64,000 nucleotides of DNA from Arsukibacterium sp. UBA5043 (GTDB lineage: Bacteria > Pseudomonadota > Gammaproteobacteria > Enterobacterales > Alteromonadaceae): assembly GCA_002415085.1 (NCBI GenBank), contig DIBV01000006.1:378684-442683 (forward strand), read 5' to 3'. The position numbers and the translations under genes are program-made. Shown piece after piece: positions 38,044 to 46,561 of the stretch. Numbering within the stretch: position 1 is the stretch's first letter; every line of letters begins with the position of its first letter. Below the pieces are notes generated by a model. It had not been told where the DNA came from. It did not search any database and was given only the letters and a program-made list of their open reading frames with translations.

Positions 38044-38847
38044 TTAATCCTGAAAACCGCAGATTGCGCCTTTGCCAGCCAGATCCTGCAACAAGGGCAG
38101 GGCGCCCTGCTGTAATTGCTGCTCAGTTAAGCCGGGCAATTGGGCACTGATGGCGGTGATCAGCGCGGGGAATGTCAGGCCGGGTTGCTCAGCTAAATGA
38201 TTTAGCAGTAATAGCGTTGCCTGATTAAGTTGCACAAATTTCACCTGATGATCTGCGTTACGGTACAGCAGAAAAAATACCGGCTGCCCCGGCACAGTTG
38301 GCTGAAAATCAACGCATATTTGTTGTACCGGCCACTGATACGCGCAGAGCATGGCCAGTTCAGACAGCCGTAACCGGATACTTTCGAGCTGTGCGCCAGT
38401 TAATTGCCCGGCTTCAAGTAAAGGCTGGGGCTGGCTGGGGACCAGGGTCGCGATATACAACTCGGCCCATTCGTAATGTGCCAGCTCAGTTAAAAAAGCC
38501 GGGTCGGTGTCAGTAGGCGGGTAGTCTTGCAAAAAGGCCACGAACTGCTCGGCAATATGCAAAAAGTAAGGGCTGTGACAGGCATATTGACGAAAAAACT
38601 GTCGGGCCAGTGCCGTCCAGTTGCTGTCGCTATACAGGGTTTTTAACACCGGAAAAGCAGTGTCTAAAAAGCCTTTAACATTATTAAAAAACAATTCGCG
38701 GTATATCTTTAACCGGCGTGCTTCCAGCCCGGCCGGGGGCGGTGTGCTGCCAGGATCACGAATGTAAGCCGCAAACTGCAGCTGCACCTGTTTGAAATCG
38801 TCGCTGTTGCTATTGTCGTTGTCAGAGTGGCTGGGTTTAGTACTCAT
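38044..38847 (-). CDS. hvfC: DUF2063 RiPP partner protein HvfC
   Basis: 267 residues. The N-terminal DUF2063 part has RRLKIYRELFFNNVKGFLDTAFPVLKTLYSD and FLTELAHYEWAELYI. In Haemophilus, HvfC works with HvfB to modify cysteines of the HvfA precursor, probably by binding the leader. Start overlaps the hvfB stop by 4 nt (ATGA), so the pair is translationally coupled. Confidence 0.88.
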   Translation of the reverse strand: MSTKPSHSDNDNSNSDDFKQVQLQFAAYIRDPGSTPPPAGLEARRLKIYRELFFNNVKGFLDTAFPVLKTLYSDSNWTALARQFFRQYACHSPYFLHIAEQFVAFLQDYPPTDTDPAFLTELAHYEWAELYIATLVPSQPQPLLEAGQLTGAQLESIRLRLSELAMLCAYQWPVQQICVDFQPTVPGQPVFFLLYRNADHQVKFVQLNQATLLLLNHLAEQPGLTFPALITAISAQLPGLTEQQLQQGALPLLQDLAGKGAICGFQD

Positions 38848-39698
38848 ATTGCGAGGTTCTGTTGCATATTTGCGCTGGGCACTTGGTGTTGTAGGGCTCT
38901 GATCATGTCCAGCTCGTGCTGCAGGCTGCTCAGCGCCGGAATATTAAAATCGCGCTCGTATAAGGTCGGTTTTACGCCGTGCTGCAGGTAAGCCTGTTGC
39001 AGTAATTGCCACACTGGGTCCGGAATATCGGCACCGTGGGTGTCGACCAGTAAATCCGGGGCTTCCTGATAATGGCCTGCTACATGATAATAGGCGATAC
39101 GCTCCGAGGGAAGCGCCCGCAAAAACGTGTTGGCATCATAGCCATGGTTCACCGAATTTACATAAATGTTATTTACATCAAGTAATAACTGACAATCGGC
39201 CTGCGTTAGAACTTCATGGATAAAGTCCAGCTCGCTCATTTGCTGGCCAGGGGCGGCATAGTAAGACACATTTTCCAGGATCAGTGGTTGCTCCAGAATA
39301 TCCTGCACCGTGCGTACCCGGGCGGCAACATATTTGGCTGCTTCTTCGGTAAAGGGTATAGGCATTAAGTCGTATAAATGTCCGCCAGCAGAGCAATAAC
39401 TTAAGTGTTCGCTGTACAGCTTTATATTGTGTTGCCGAAAAAAAACCTTTAATTGTTTAATAAAAGCAATATCGAGGGGGTCGGGGCTGCCAATTGACAA
39501 TGATAAACCATGGCAAGCAAAAGCATGGCGCTCAGTCAGCGCTTTAAACTGACTGGCCAGTCTGCCACCGTAAGGCAACCAGTTTTCGGGAGCAACTTCA
39601 AAAAAATCAGCCACCGGGTTGTCGGCAGAGAGCACTTCACTTAGCATTTCCCGGCGCAGGCCAAGGCCTGCTCCGGTTAATGTTGTTGTTACAGTCAC
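38844..39698 (-). CDS. hvfB: DUF692 multinuclear iron oxygenase (MNIO) HvfB
   Basis: 284 residues, TIM-barrel enzyme that uses an iron cluster and oxygen to convert precursor cysteines (oxazolone/thioamide or thiooxazole products in characterised members). Expected metal-ligand motifs in order: EVAPENWL, CHGLSLSIGS, SEHLSY, ENVSYY, LDVNNIYVNS, HVAGHY, DTHG and ERDFNIP. 3 nt after the precursor gene. No missing ligand region is seen. Confidence 0.93.
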   Translation of the reverse strand: MTVTTTLTGAGLGLRREMLSEVLSADNPVADFFEVAPENWLPYGGRLASQFKALTERHAFACHGLSLSIGSPDPLDIAFIKQLKVFFRQHNIKLYSEHLSYCSAGGHLYDLMPIPFTEEAAKYVAARVRTVQDILEQPLILENVSYYAAPGQQMSELDFIHEVLTQADCQLLLDVNNIYVNSVNHGYDANTFLRALPSERIAYYHVAGHYQEAPDLLVDTHGADIPDPVWQLLQQAYLQHGVKPTLYERDFNIPALSSLQHELDMIRALQHQVPSANMQQNLAI

Positions 39699-39701
39699 AG
39701 C

Positions 39702-40124
39702 TTAAGCCGCACCGCACTTGCCTTCGCCACACTTCATTTCTTTACTTTTTTCGGCAGCTTTATCTTCGGCTTTTGCTTTGGCTTTATCAGCACCACATTT
39801 GCCTTCGCCACACTTCATTTCTTTACTTTTTTCGGCAGCTTTATCTTCGGCTTTTGCTTTGGCTTTATCAGCGCCACATTTACCTTCGCCGCATTTCATT
39901 TCTTTACTTTTTTCGGCAGCTTTGTCTTTAGCTTTGTCTTTGGCTTTATCCGCACCACATTTACCTTCGCCACATTTACCTTCGGTTGCGGCAAGCTGAT
40001 ACGCCATACTCAGCTCAGCAGCAGCAAAAGGATTGGTATCGGCATGGGCAGCACCGGCGGCAACAGAGCCTAACGCCATGGCGCCAAGTGCAAGAGATAG
40101 TTGGGTTTTATTAAGTGATTTCAT
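39702..40124 (-). CDS. hvfA: Cysteine-repeat copper RiPP precursor HvfA/bufferin
   Basis: 140 residues. Signal peptide ending AAHA, then a mature part with eight Cys, all in KCG: five EGKCG motifs and three MKCG, arranged as KCGEGKCG pairs separated by Lys/Ala/Asp/Glu spacers (ADKAKAKAEDKAAEKSKE). EGKCG is the motif modified by HvfBC in Haemophilus. The product is expected to be a periplasmic copper-binding peptide. Three near-identical 27-residue units suggest recent repeat expansion. AAGG lies about 10 nt before the ATG. Confidence 0.92.
   Translation of the reverse strand: MKSLNKTQLSLALGAMALGSVAAGAAHADTNPFAAAELSMAYQLAATEGKCGEGKCGADKAKDKAKDKAAEKSKEMKCGEGKCGADKAKAKAEDKAAEKSKEMKCGEGKCGADKAKAKAEDKAAEKSKEMKCGEGKCGAA
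39716..39962 (-). repeat. 81-bp tandem repeat in the RiPP precursor
   Basis: Three units with period 81 bp (unit starts near 39722, 39803 and 39884), differing at only a few bases, mostly third codon positions. Each encodes two Cys in a KCGEGKCG pair. The period is a multiple of 3, so copy changes keep the frame. Confidence 0.9.
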
Positions 40125-40154
40125 CAGATTTTACCTTTTGGTTGTCATAGTCAG

Positions 40155-40205
40155 TTATAAGACCCGACCAATAACAAAGGTATTTCAAAAATTTGAATAT
40201 TTCAA
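40155..40205 (-). promoter_or_regulatory. Probable hvfA promoter region
   Basis: On the minus strand TTGAAATA occurs twice, at 40205-40198 and 40188-40181, exactly 17 bp apart. The second copy is followed after 17 nt by GTC and then TTATAA (40160-40155), compatible either with an ECF -35/-10 pair or with a sigma70 -10. Leader to the hvfA ATG about 25 nt. Not decisive. Confidence 0.4.
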
Positions 40206-40477
40206 TGAACCCGGTAAAAACGACAGAAAAAGTCAATGATGCTGTCCGGGTCAAGCCGGCTGAAATGAACTTTTCTGTTGGCGACGATAATCTCTCCCAG
40301 CGCACGCAACGTATGATCCAGTGGGATCCCGGCAGGGCGCGTTGCACCATGGTCGGCGAATAAAAAGTTCAGCGCCGTAGCGGTGTAAGATTTGCCCGGC
40401 TCTAATTGCACTAATTCCAGTTCCTGCAAACGAACACCAAGATTGCGGATTTTTTGCAGACAATTTTGCTCGTTCAT
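40202..40477 (-). CDS. Small protein of unknown function upstream of hvfA
   Basis: 91 residues, no signal peptide. A CCGGGGG tract 5-9 nt before the ATG could serve as ribosome site. The sequence (LQELELVQLEPGKSYTATALNFLF, GIPLDHTLRALGEIIV) has the composition of a real protein but no family is recognised. Its stop codon falls within the TTGAAATA repeats of the presumed hvfA promoter. Confidence 0.5.
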   Translation of the reverse strand: MNEQNCLQKIRNLGVRLQELELVQLEPGKSYTATALNFLFADHGATRPAGIPLDHTLRALGEIIVANRKVHFSRLDPDSIIDFFCRFYRVH

Positions 40478-40647
40478 AATGCCCCCGGCGAAGGTTAATT
40501 TCTGTTGCTAAGCTTATATCGGCCTGATGGCCGGATTCTTTAACCGGGTAACTGAAAAAATAAAATAGCCAGCACAGCACAGCAGGTTTTTTGGTAGTAT
40601 GTCGGCAATTGCGTTTGCATTAAATTTTGTTCTTAATAAGGGATGAC

Positions 40648-43038
40648 ATGACCCATAGCCGTTTGCCTTTAGCGCTCGACCCTGCCCAGCTAGGCCCGAT
40701 TTTACAAGATGACCAAATTGAACAAGCACTGGCAACTGCTGAGCTTATACCTGGCTTTATTGGTCAGGACCGGGCGAAATCAGCACTGGCATTTGCCATT
40801 GGTATGGATATGCCGGGTTATAATTTGTATGTAATGGGTGAACCGGCACTGGGTCGTTTTACCCTGGTGCAGGACATTTTGCAGCATGCTGCAGCTGAAA
40901 AGGCAACGGCCAGTGAGTGGTGCTACCTTAATAACTTCGATGATGAACGGGTACCTAATACCTTGCGACTGCTGCCCGGTGATGGCCGTATTCTGGTAAA
41001 AAAACTGGAGGCATTAATTGATGAGTTGCTGGATACATTCCCGGCGGCTTTTGATAATCCGGGGTATCAACGCAAGAAAAAATCTATAGCCCGACAGTTC
41101 GACGATCGCTACGACCAGGCAATTGAGCGGGTAGAAAAAACAGCATTGGAAAAAAAAGTGGTGCTGTTCGAAGACAATGGTGCAGTCAGCTTCTCGCCTA
41201 TTATTGATGGCAAACCGCTGGAAGATAGTGAATTCAGCACAATGACTGATGAGCAACGACAGTACTTTTACTCGGTGGTCTCTGAGCTGGAAACGGTGCT
41301 AAATGATGCGTTGCTGGAATTACCCCGCTGGAAACGCGAGCTGTCAGAAAACCTGAGAACCTTACGCAAAGACACCATCGAACAGGCTATTAAGCCGATG
41401 CTTAAACATATGGAACATGATTACAGCACCGAGCTGGGTGTTCTGAAGTACTTAAAAGAAATGCGGCCGCATCTGGTAAAAGCGGTACTGGAACTGCTGC
41501 CTGATGAATCAGATGCGGAAAAACAGGAAGAAATCGACAGCCGGGAAATTTTTGTCGAAGAGTTTGTACCTAATGTATTGGTGCATCATGAAACGATGTC
41601 CGGCGCACCGATTATTTTTGAGCCTAACCCCAGTTATGGCAATTTGTTTGGCCGGGTGGAATATAACTCGTCCAGCGGTGCACTTTACACCAATTACCGG
41701 ATGATCCGTCCTGGTGCGCTGCATAAAGCGAACGGCGGTTATTTAATTCTGGATGCCGACCGTTTGCTCTCTCAGGCATCGGTATGGGATGCGCTTAAGC
41801 TGGCCCTGAAAAGTGGCGAAGTGGTGATTGATACCTTAAGCGAACATGCGGTAACCAACTCAACCATTATTACCCCACGGGCCATTCCGCTTAATGTCAA
41901 AGTGGTGCTGTTAGGTTCGCGTGATCTGTACTATCTGGTGCAGGAAGTCGACGAAGAATTTAACGAGCTGTTCAGAGTTCTGGCTGATTTCGAGCACTAC
42001 TTACCGTATAACGAACAAACGCTTAGCTACATGTCGCGGCAAATTCAGCTGCAAATGCAGCAGCTTAATATTAACAAGCTCACCCAGTGTGGTCTGCGGC
42101 AGCTATTGCAATTCAGTTTTCGACAGGCAGAGCACCAGCGTAAATTGTCTGCCCGCTTTGCCGATGTACTGGAGCTGGTGCGCGAATCCTGTTATTACGC
42201 GGCACAAGCCGATAGCGACATCCTGAATGAAAATCACGTACAGCAAGCGTTGCAGGGCAAGCAGCACCGTACTGGCCGGATAAGTGAGGGGTTTCTTGAA
42301 GATATCCAGGAAGGCCAGATATTAATTGATACCGAGGGCATGGCGGTCGGCAAAATTAATGGTCTGACGGTGCTGGAGATTGGTGATACCGCCTTTGGTA
42401 CCCCTGCCAGGGTTAGTGCGACGGTATTTGCCGGCTCCAGTGGGGTGATTGATATTGAACGGGAAGTGGAGCTGGGCAAAGCGATTCACTCAAAAGGCGT
42501 GTTGTTGCTGACCGGATATCTTGGAGCCAAATATGCCCGTAATTTCCCTCTGACATTGTGCGCCAATATTGCGATGGAACAGTCTTATGGCCATATTGAT
42601 GGCGACAGCGCATCGCTGGCCGAAGTGTGTGCCCTTATTTCTGCCATTACCGATATACCTATTGAGCAAAGCCTGGCGGTAACAGGCTCCATTAACCAGC
42701 ATGGCCAGGTGCAGGCTATTGGTGGGGTTAACGAAAAAATTGAAGGCTTTTTCCGGTTGTGTCAGTCGCGCGGACTGACCGGCGAGCAAGGGGTTATTAT
42801 ACCAGCCAGTAATCAGCTTAATCTGGTCTTGCGCGATGAAGTGATTGCCGCAGTGGCAGAGCAAAAGTTTCATATTTATGTGGTAAAAACCGTGGACGAA
42901 GCACTTGCGTTGTTAACCGGCGAAGAGGCCGGCGAGCTGAATCGACGCGGTCAGTATCCGAAAAAGTCGGTTAATGGCCGGGCAATGCAGCGCTTGGCTG
43001 AGATTGCCGAGCTGGTTAATGGCGCTCTGGATGAATAG
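40648..43038 (+). CDS. Lon-like ATP-dependent protease (YcbZ/LonC type)
   Basis: About 796 residues from ATG 40648 (AAGGGA just upstream). N-terminal AAA-type part with MGEPALGRFTLV in place of a standard Walker A (Arg for Lys), helical insert, second AAA part (ANGGYLILDADRLL) and C-terminal Lon protease domain with the Ser-Lys dyad region DGDSASLAEVCAL and GGVNEKIEGFF. Family members lack the Lon N-domain, as here. Overlaps the next gene by 8 nt. Confidence 0.9.
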   Translation: MTHSRLPLALDPAQLGPILQDDQIEQALATAELIPGFIGQDRAKSALAFAIGMDMPGYNLYVMGEPALGRFTLVQDILQHAAAEKATASEWCYLNNFDDERVPNTLRLLPGDGRILVKKLEALIDELLDTFPAAFDNPGYQRKKKSIARQFDDRYDQAIERVEKTALEKKVVLFEDNGAVSFSPIIDGKPLEDSEFSTMTDEQRQYFYSVVSELETVLNDALLELPRWKRELSENLRTLRKDTIEQAIKPMLKHMEHDYSTELGVLKYLKEMRPHLVKAVLELLPDESDAEKQEEIDSREIFVEEFVPNVLVHHETMSGAPIIFEPNPSYGNLFGRVEYNSSSGALYTNYRMIRPGALHKANGGYLILDADRLLSQASVWDALKLALKSGEVVIDTLSEHAVTNSTIITPRAIPLNVKVVLLGSRDLYYLVQEVDEEFNELFRVLADFEHYLPYNEQTLSYMSRQIQLQMQQLNINKLTQCGLRQLLQFSFRQAEHQRKLSARFADVLELVRESCYYAAQADSDILNENHVQQALQGKQHRTGRISEGFLEDIQEGQILIDTEGMAVGKINGLTVLEIGDTAFGTPARVSATVFAGSSGVIDIEREVELGKAIHSKGVLLLTGYLGAKYARNFPLTLCANIAMEQSYGHIDGDSASLAEVCALISAITDIPIEQSLAVTGSINQHGQVQAIGGVNEKIEGFFRLCQSRGLTGEQGVIIPASNQLNLVLRDEVIAAVAEQKFHIYVVKTVDEALALLTGEEAGELNRRGQYPKKSVNGRAMQRLAEIAELVNGALDE

Positions 43039-44944
43039 CAATATCGTGCTAAATGAACCGATTGTCGTGCTGTATGCCGATTTGGATGAACAGCGGGTGC
43101 AGCAGCAATTGTTGCCGCTATTACGGGCCCGGATGGGGCAGGATTTTGCTTCACTGAAAATTCAGGTTTTTAACCCTGAACAGCCTGCCGGGTTTATCGC
43201 CGGCAGCCGTTTGCTATGTTACCTGAGCGATGAGCTACTGCGCGAGTTAGTGCTGCAAATTCAGCGTCAGCCTTTAACGCTGGCGCTATTACCTCACCCG
43301 GAAATGAAACATGCCCGCTATGGGTTTGGCATTGCCGGCAAAATGGAAGACGCGCTGACCGACGCGCTAAATAATAAAGCTACCGAGGCGGACTTACTGC
43401 TTTGCAATGACGTGCCGGTGTTTAACTCGGTGGTGATCGGAGATGCATTAACATTAACTCCGGGCGAGGCGCTCTCCGAGCCGCTGGCGAAGCGGCTGAA
43501 ACGGTTTGTCCGGCTGGTAAAAGGGATTGGTCAGGTTACTTTTAATGCCTTTAAAATTACCACTCATAAAGAAAAAATAGTTGATACCGCCGCACTGGGT
43601 ATAGTGGTGGTTGAGCATGGTCGCAGCTCTGTATTGTCCAGGCGGTTGGTGGCGGACTCCAGCGTTAATGACGGTATGCTGCATGCGCTGGTATTGGCGC
43701 CACGCAGTGTATTTGAAATGCTGCGGTTTTTATTTGCCTCGCTGTTTCTGCGCGACTACTGGAATAATCACAGCCCGTCATTTGTCGGCCATATCAAAAG
43801 CCGCAGCCTGAGTATCAGCAGCCCGAAACTGATAAGTTACACCCATGACGGATTGATTGAAAAAAACAGTGTATTGCAGCTGCGAGTTGAACCTCAGGTG
43901 TTGCTGCTGGCACCGGGGCGTTATCTGGCACTTGAGGACGCAGAAGTCGAAAGCAAAGAAGCGGTTAGAACCAAAGCGTTGCCTGCTGGTAAAGCCAAGA
44001 CCGAATTGGTGACGTATCCGCTGCCCTGGATCCATCATGCGGCAACTGATGAGTTTAAAGAGTTATTTATGGCCATGCGCGAGAGCGCAAAGGCCTCGCC
44101 GTCTTATCTGACCCTGATGGTGCTCGCTACCTTACTGGCAGTATTTGGCTTATTTGCCAACTCGACGCCGGTCATCATCGGCGCCATGATCTTAGCTCCG
44201 TTAATGGGGCCTATTATATCAATGGCCCTGGGTACGCTGCGCCAGGACGAAAGTTTAATGCTGGTCAGCAGCCGTAGTATTGCCGTAGGTACCGGTTTAG
44301 CCATGGGCTGCGCGATGGTAGCGACCTGGTTTATTCCGTTGACAACGATTAACAGCGAAATTGCTGCGAGGATCAGCCCAACCTTGCTGGATTTAGGTGT
44401 AGCGGTAATTTCCGGTATCGCCGGTGCTTATGCTCATGCCAGGGCAGAGGTGGCAAAAAGCTTAGCAGGCGTTGCGATAGCGGTTGCTCTGGTGCCACCA
44501 TTAGCTGTTGCCGGTATTGGCTTGGGGTGGCTGGATTTCACCGTATTCTGGGGCGCGTTCTTACTGTTTCTGACTAATCTGGTAGGGATTATTCTGGCGG
44601 CGGTAGTTACCTTTATGTTTCTGGGATACAGCCCGTTTCACCGCGCTAAGCGAGGTTTAGCGCTAACCCTGATCCTGGCCGCTATTTTATGTATTCCACT
44701 GGCGATTGGTTTTGGTCATATGGTAGCAGAGCACCAGATAGTGCAGCAGCTGGATGGCATAGAACTGGACGAAGTTAAACTGCGGGATGTCAGTGTGCGG
44801 CCTGGCACACCGCTTCGGATCAGCCTGACCCTGGTATCTGGCAGCGCCGTTGACGATGCAACGATGGACAGGGTAAAACAGCGTATTGAGCAGAAACTGC
44901 AGCAGAGCGTTGAGCTGGAAATAGGCGTTAAGGTGATCCGCTAA
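43031..44944 (+). CDS. Lipid-kinase-like domain fused to DUF389 membrane domain
   Basis: About 637 residues. The start is ATG 43031, within ATGAATAG, overlapping the protease stop. Residues 1-310 look like a divergent diacylglycerol-kinase fold (GIGQVTFNAFKITT, and HDGLIEKNSVLQLRVEPQVLLLAPG near its end). The usual GGDGT loop is not found, so activity is doubtful. Residues about 340-560 form the DUF389 multi-helix membrane domain (NSTPVIIGAMILAPLMGPIISMALG, VALVPPLAVAGIGLG). Function unknown; TIGR00341-like. Confidence 0.78.
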   Translation: MNSNIVLNEPIVVLYADLDEQRVQQQLLPLLRARMGQDFASLKIQVFNPEQPAGFIAGSRLLCYLSDELLRELVLQIQRQPLTLALLPHPEMKHARYGFGIAGKMEDALTDALNNKATEADLLLCNDVPVFNSVVIGDALTLTPGEALSEPLAKRLKRFVRLVKGIGQVTFNAFKITTHKEKIVDTAALGIVVVEHGRSSVLSRRLVADSSVNDGMLHALVLAPRSVFEMLRFLFASLFLRDYWNNHSPSFVGHIKSRSLSISSPKLISYTHDGLIEKNSVLQLRVEPQVLLLAPGRYLALEDAEVESKEAVRTKALPAGKAKTELVTYPLPWIHHAATDEFKELFMAMRESAKASPSYLTLMVLATLLAVFGLFANSTPVIIGAMILAPLMGPIISMALGTLRQDESLMLVSSRSIAVGTGLAMGCAMVATWFIPLTTINSEIAARISPTLLDLGVAVISGIAGAYAHARAEVAKSLAGVAIAVALVPPLAVAGIGLGWLDFTVFWGAFLLFLTNLVGIILAAVVTFMFLGYSPFHRAKRGLALTLILAAILCIPLAIGFGHMVAEHQIVQQLDGIELDEVKLRDVSVRPGTPLRISLTLVSGSAVDDATMDRVKQRIEQKLQQSVELEIGVKVIR

Positions 44945-44953
44945 ACGTGATGT

Positions 44954-46561
44954 TTATAACATTACGGTACAGTTTCTGCCCTGACTTTTTGCCTGATACA
45001 GCGCTTTGTCAGCCTGATTCAGCAATACTTTGTCACTAATATCCTGGCCGGTTTTCAGGCAGGCAATACCCAGGCTAATGGTCACAAAGCCGGCGGTTGG
45101 GCTGGCCTGGTGGGGGAGCATTAAGGCTAATACTTCCAGGCGCAATTGTTCCGCCATAATAAGTGCTTGCTCCGGGCTGGTATTAGGCAGGATACAGGCA
45201 AATTCTTCGCCACCATAACGGGCAACCAGATCGACCTGACGCTGTAACGTCGTTGCCATGGTATTTGCTATCGCCTTTAAGGTGTCGTCACCGGCAAGAT
45301 GGCCGTAGCTGTCGTTGTAAGCCTTGAAATGATCAACATCCAACAGGATAATCGCCAACGGCTGCTTAATCCTTTTGGCCATCGCCACGGTACTTTGCAA
45401 GTGGGTGTCAAAGTGCCGGCGATTGGCGATACCGGTCAGACCATCGGTTAATGACTGGCGTTCCAGTGCAGTTTGCTGAGCCCGCACCGTATCTCGGTAC
45501 TGGGTAAAAGAGCGGGCAATTTCGGCAATTTCATCATTGCTGCTGAATAAAAGGTCGTCTTCAACAAAATCACTGCCAGCCAGTACTTTCATATTAAGCA
45601 ATTTCAAACGCTTAATTACGCGTTTTTGGGTATGAAACATAATCAGCAGCAGCAACAATATTGCGGTGAGTGCCAGAGCTGCACTTAGTTGGTTTTGTCG
45701 GGCGAGAGAATCCGAAGACTGCTGACTCAACTTCATCAGTGACGCGGCGGATTGATAAGCATTGAGCTCGGTTTCGCTGGCATAATCCGTAACCAGACTG
45801 CGTAAGAAGTTTGCTTTGCCGGTGGCTCTGGCGATGTTGGTTAATTCTGCGTCCAGCAACGCCAGGATCCCTCGCTCAGCGAATAAAGCATCCAGTAGTT
45901 GCTGGTAGAGGACGTCTGCTGCAGGTTGTTCGGTGCTGCGCAACTGCTTGAGTATTTCTTTGTTGCTTGCCAGAGCCTTATTCAGTTCAGTGCGACTCTG
46001 ACGCAGGTTATAGAGGCGGTCAATGCTATAAAGGGCCGTAATATCGCGCAATAACCCTGAATAATGCAGCAGCCAGGGTTGGCTGGCGTTTAATTGCAGG
46101 CTTTGCTGTTGCAGCTGGCTCAGTGTGTCCAGCCACCTGCGGCTTTGCTGTTGTAACACCAGGCGTTCGGCAATCAGCATGTCCAGGCTGCGAGCCTCAT
46201 CGGCAATCAGTTGCAGCCGTTGTTGCTGATATTGATGTTGCACGTATTGCTGATGGTCAAGGCTGCTAATCTGGACAATAATCTGACGTATTTGCTGTGA
46301 AGCTCTGGCGCGGGCTGCCTGACTGACAGCATTGCGCAATAGCTCTGACTGCAGATTAAGTTCCTTAACTTTATCATGTACCTGACTGGCTTCCAGCACT
46401 GCCGGAACAGCTCGCTCTGCCACATCGCTGACAATTTGCTGCGCCTGGTGCAGGCGATGATAAAACAATAAACTTAGTAAAATAAACAACAGCAGGATCA
46501 GCAGTAAAGATCCAAATAACAATCTGGCGCTGGAGTAGTAACGTTTAGAGACTGAACTCAT
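44954..46561 (-). CDS. Membrane diguanylate cyclase (GGDEF)
   Basis: 535 residues. Membrane helix about 12-35, large periplasmic helical sensor (about 36-285), second helix (about 288-308), HAMP-like linker, and a GGDEF domain with active site GGEEF at 450-454. RQVD five residues before it is an RxxD inhibitory site, so product inhibition is likely. LTDGLTGIANRRHF marks the domain start. Start overlaps the upstream gene's stop by 4 nt (ATGA), suggesting a two-protein signalling unit. Confidence 0.93.
   Translation of the reverse strand: MSSVSKRYYSSARLLFGSLLLILLLFILLSLLFYHRLHQAQQIVSDVAERAVPAVLEASQVHDKVKELNLQSELLRNAVSQAARARASQQIRQIIVQISSLDHQQYVQHQYQQQRLQLIADEARSLDMLIAERLVLQQQSRRWLDTLSQLQQQSLQLNASQPWLLHYSGLLRDITALYSIDRLYNLRQSRTELNKALASNKEILKQLRSTEQPAADVLYQQLLDALFAERGILALLDAELTNIARATGKANFLRSLVTDYASETELNAYQSAASLMKLSQQSSDSLARQNQLSAALALTAILLLLLIMFHTQKRVIKRLKLLNMKVLAGSDFVEDDLLFSSNDEIAEIARSFTQYRDTVRAQQTALERQSLTDGLTGIANRRHFDTHLQSTVAMAKRIKQPLAIILLDVDHFKAYNDSYGHLAGDDTLKAIANTMATTLQRQVDLVARYGGEEFACILPNTSPEQALIMAEQLRLEVLALMLPHQASPTAGFVTISLGIACLKTGQDISDKVLLNQADKALYQAKSQGRNCTVML

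Noticed and set aside
39716-39962. Regular repeats that could be taken for a CRISPR array
   Set aside because: Period 81 bp with no distinct spacers; the repeats are inside the hvfA coding frame and keep the reading frame. Plus-strand frames here are shadows.
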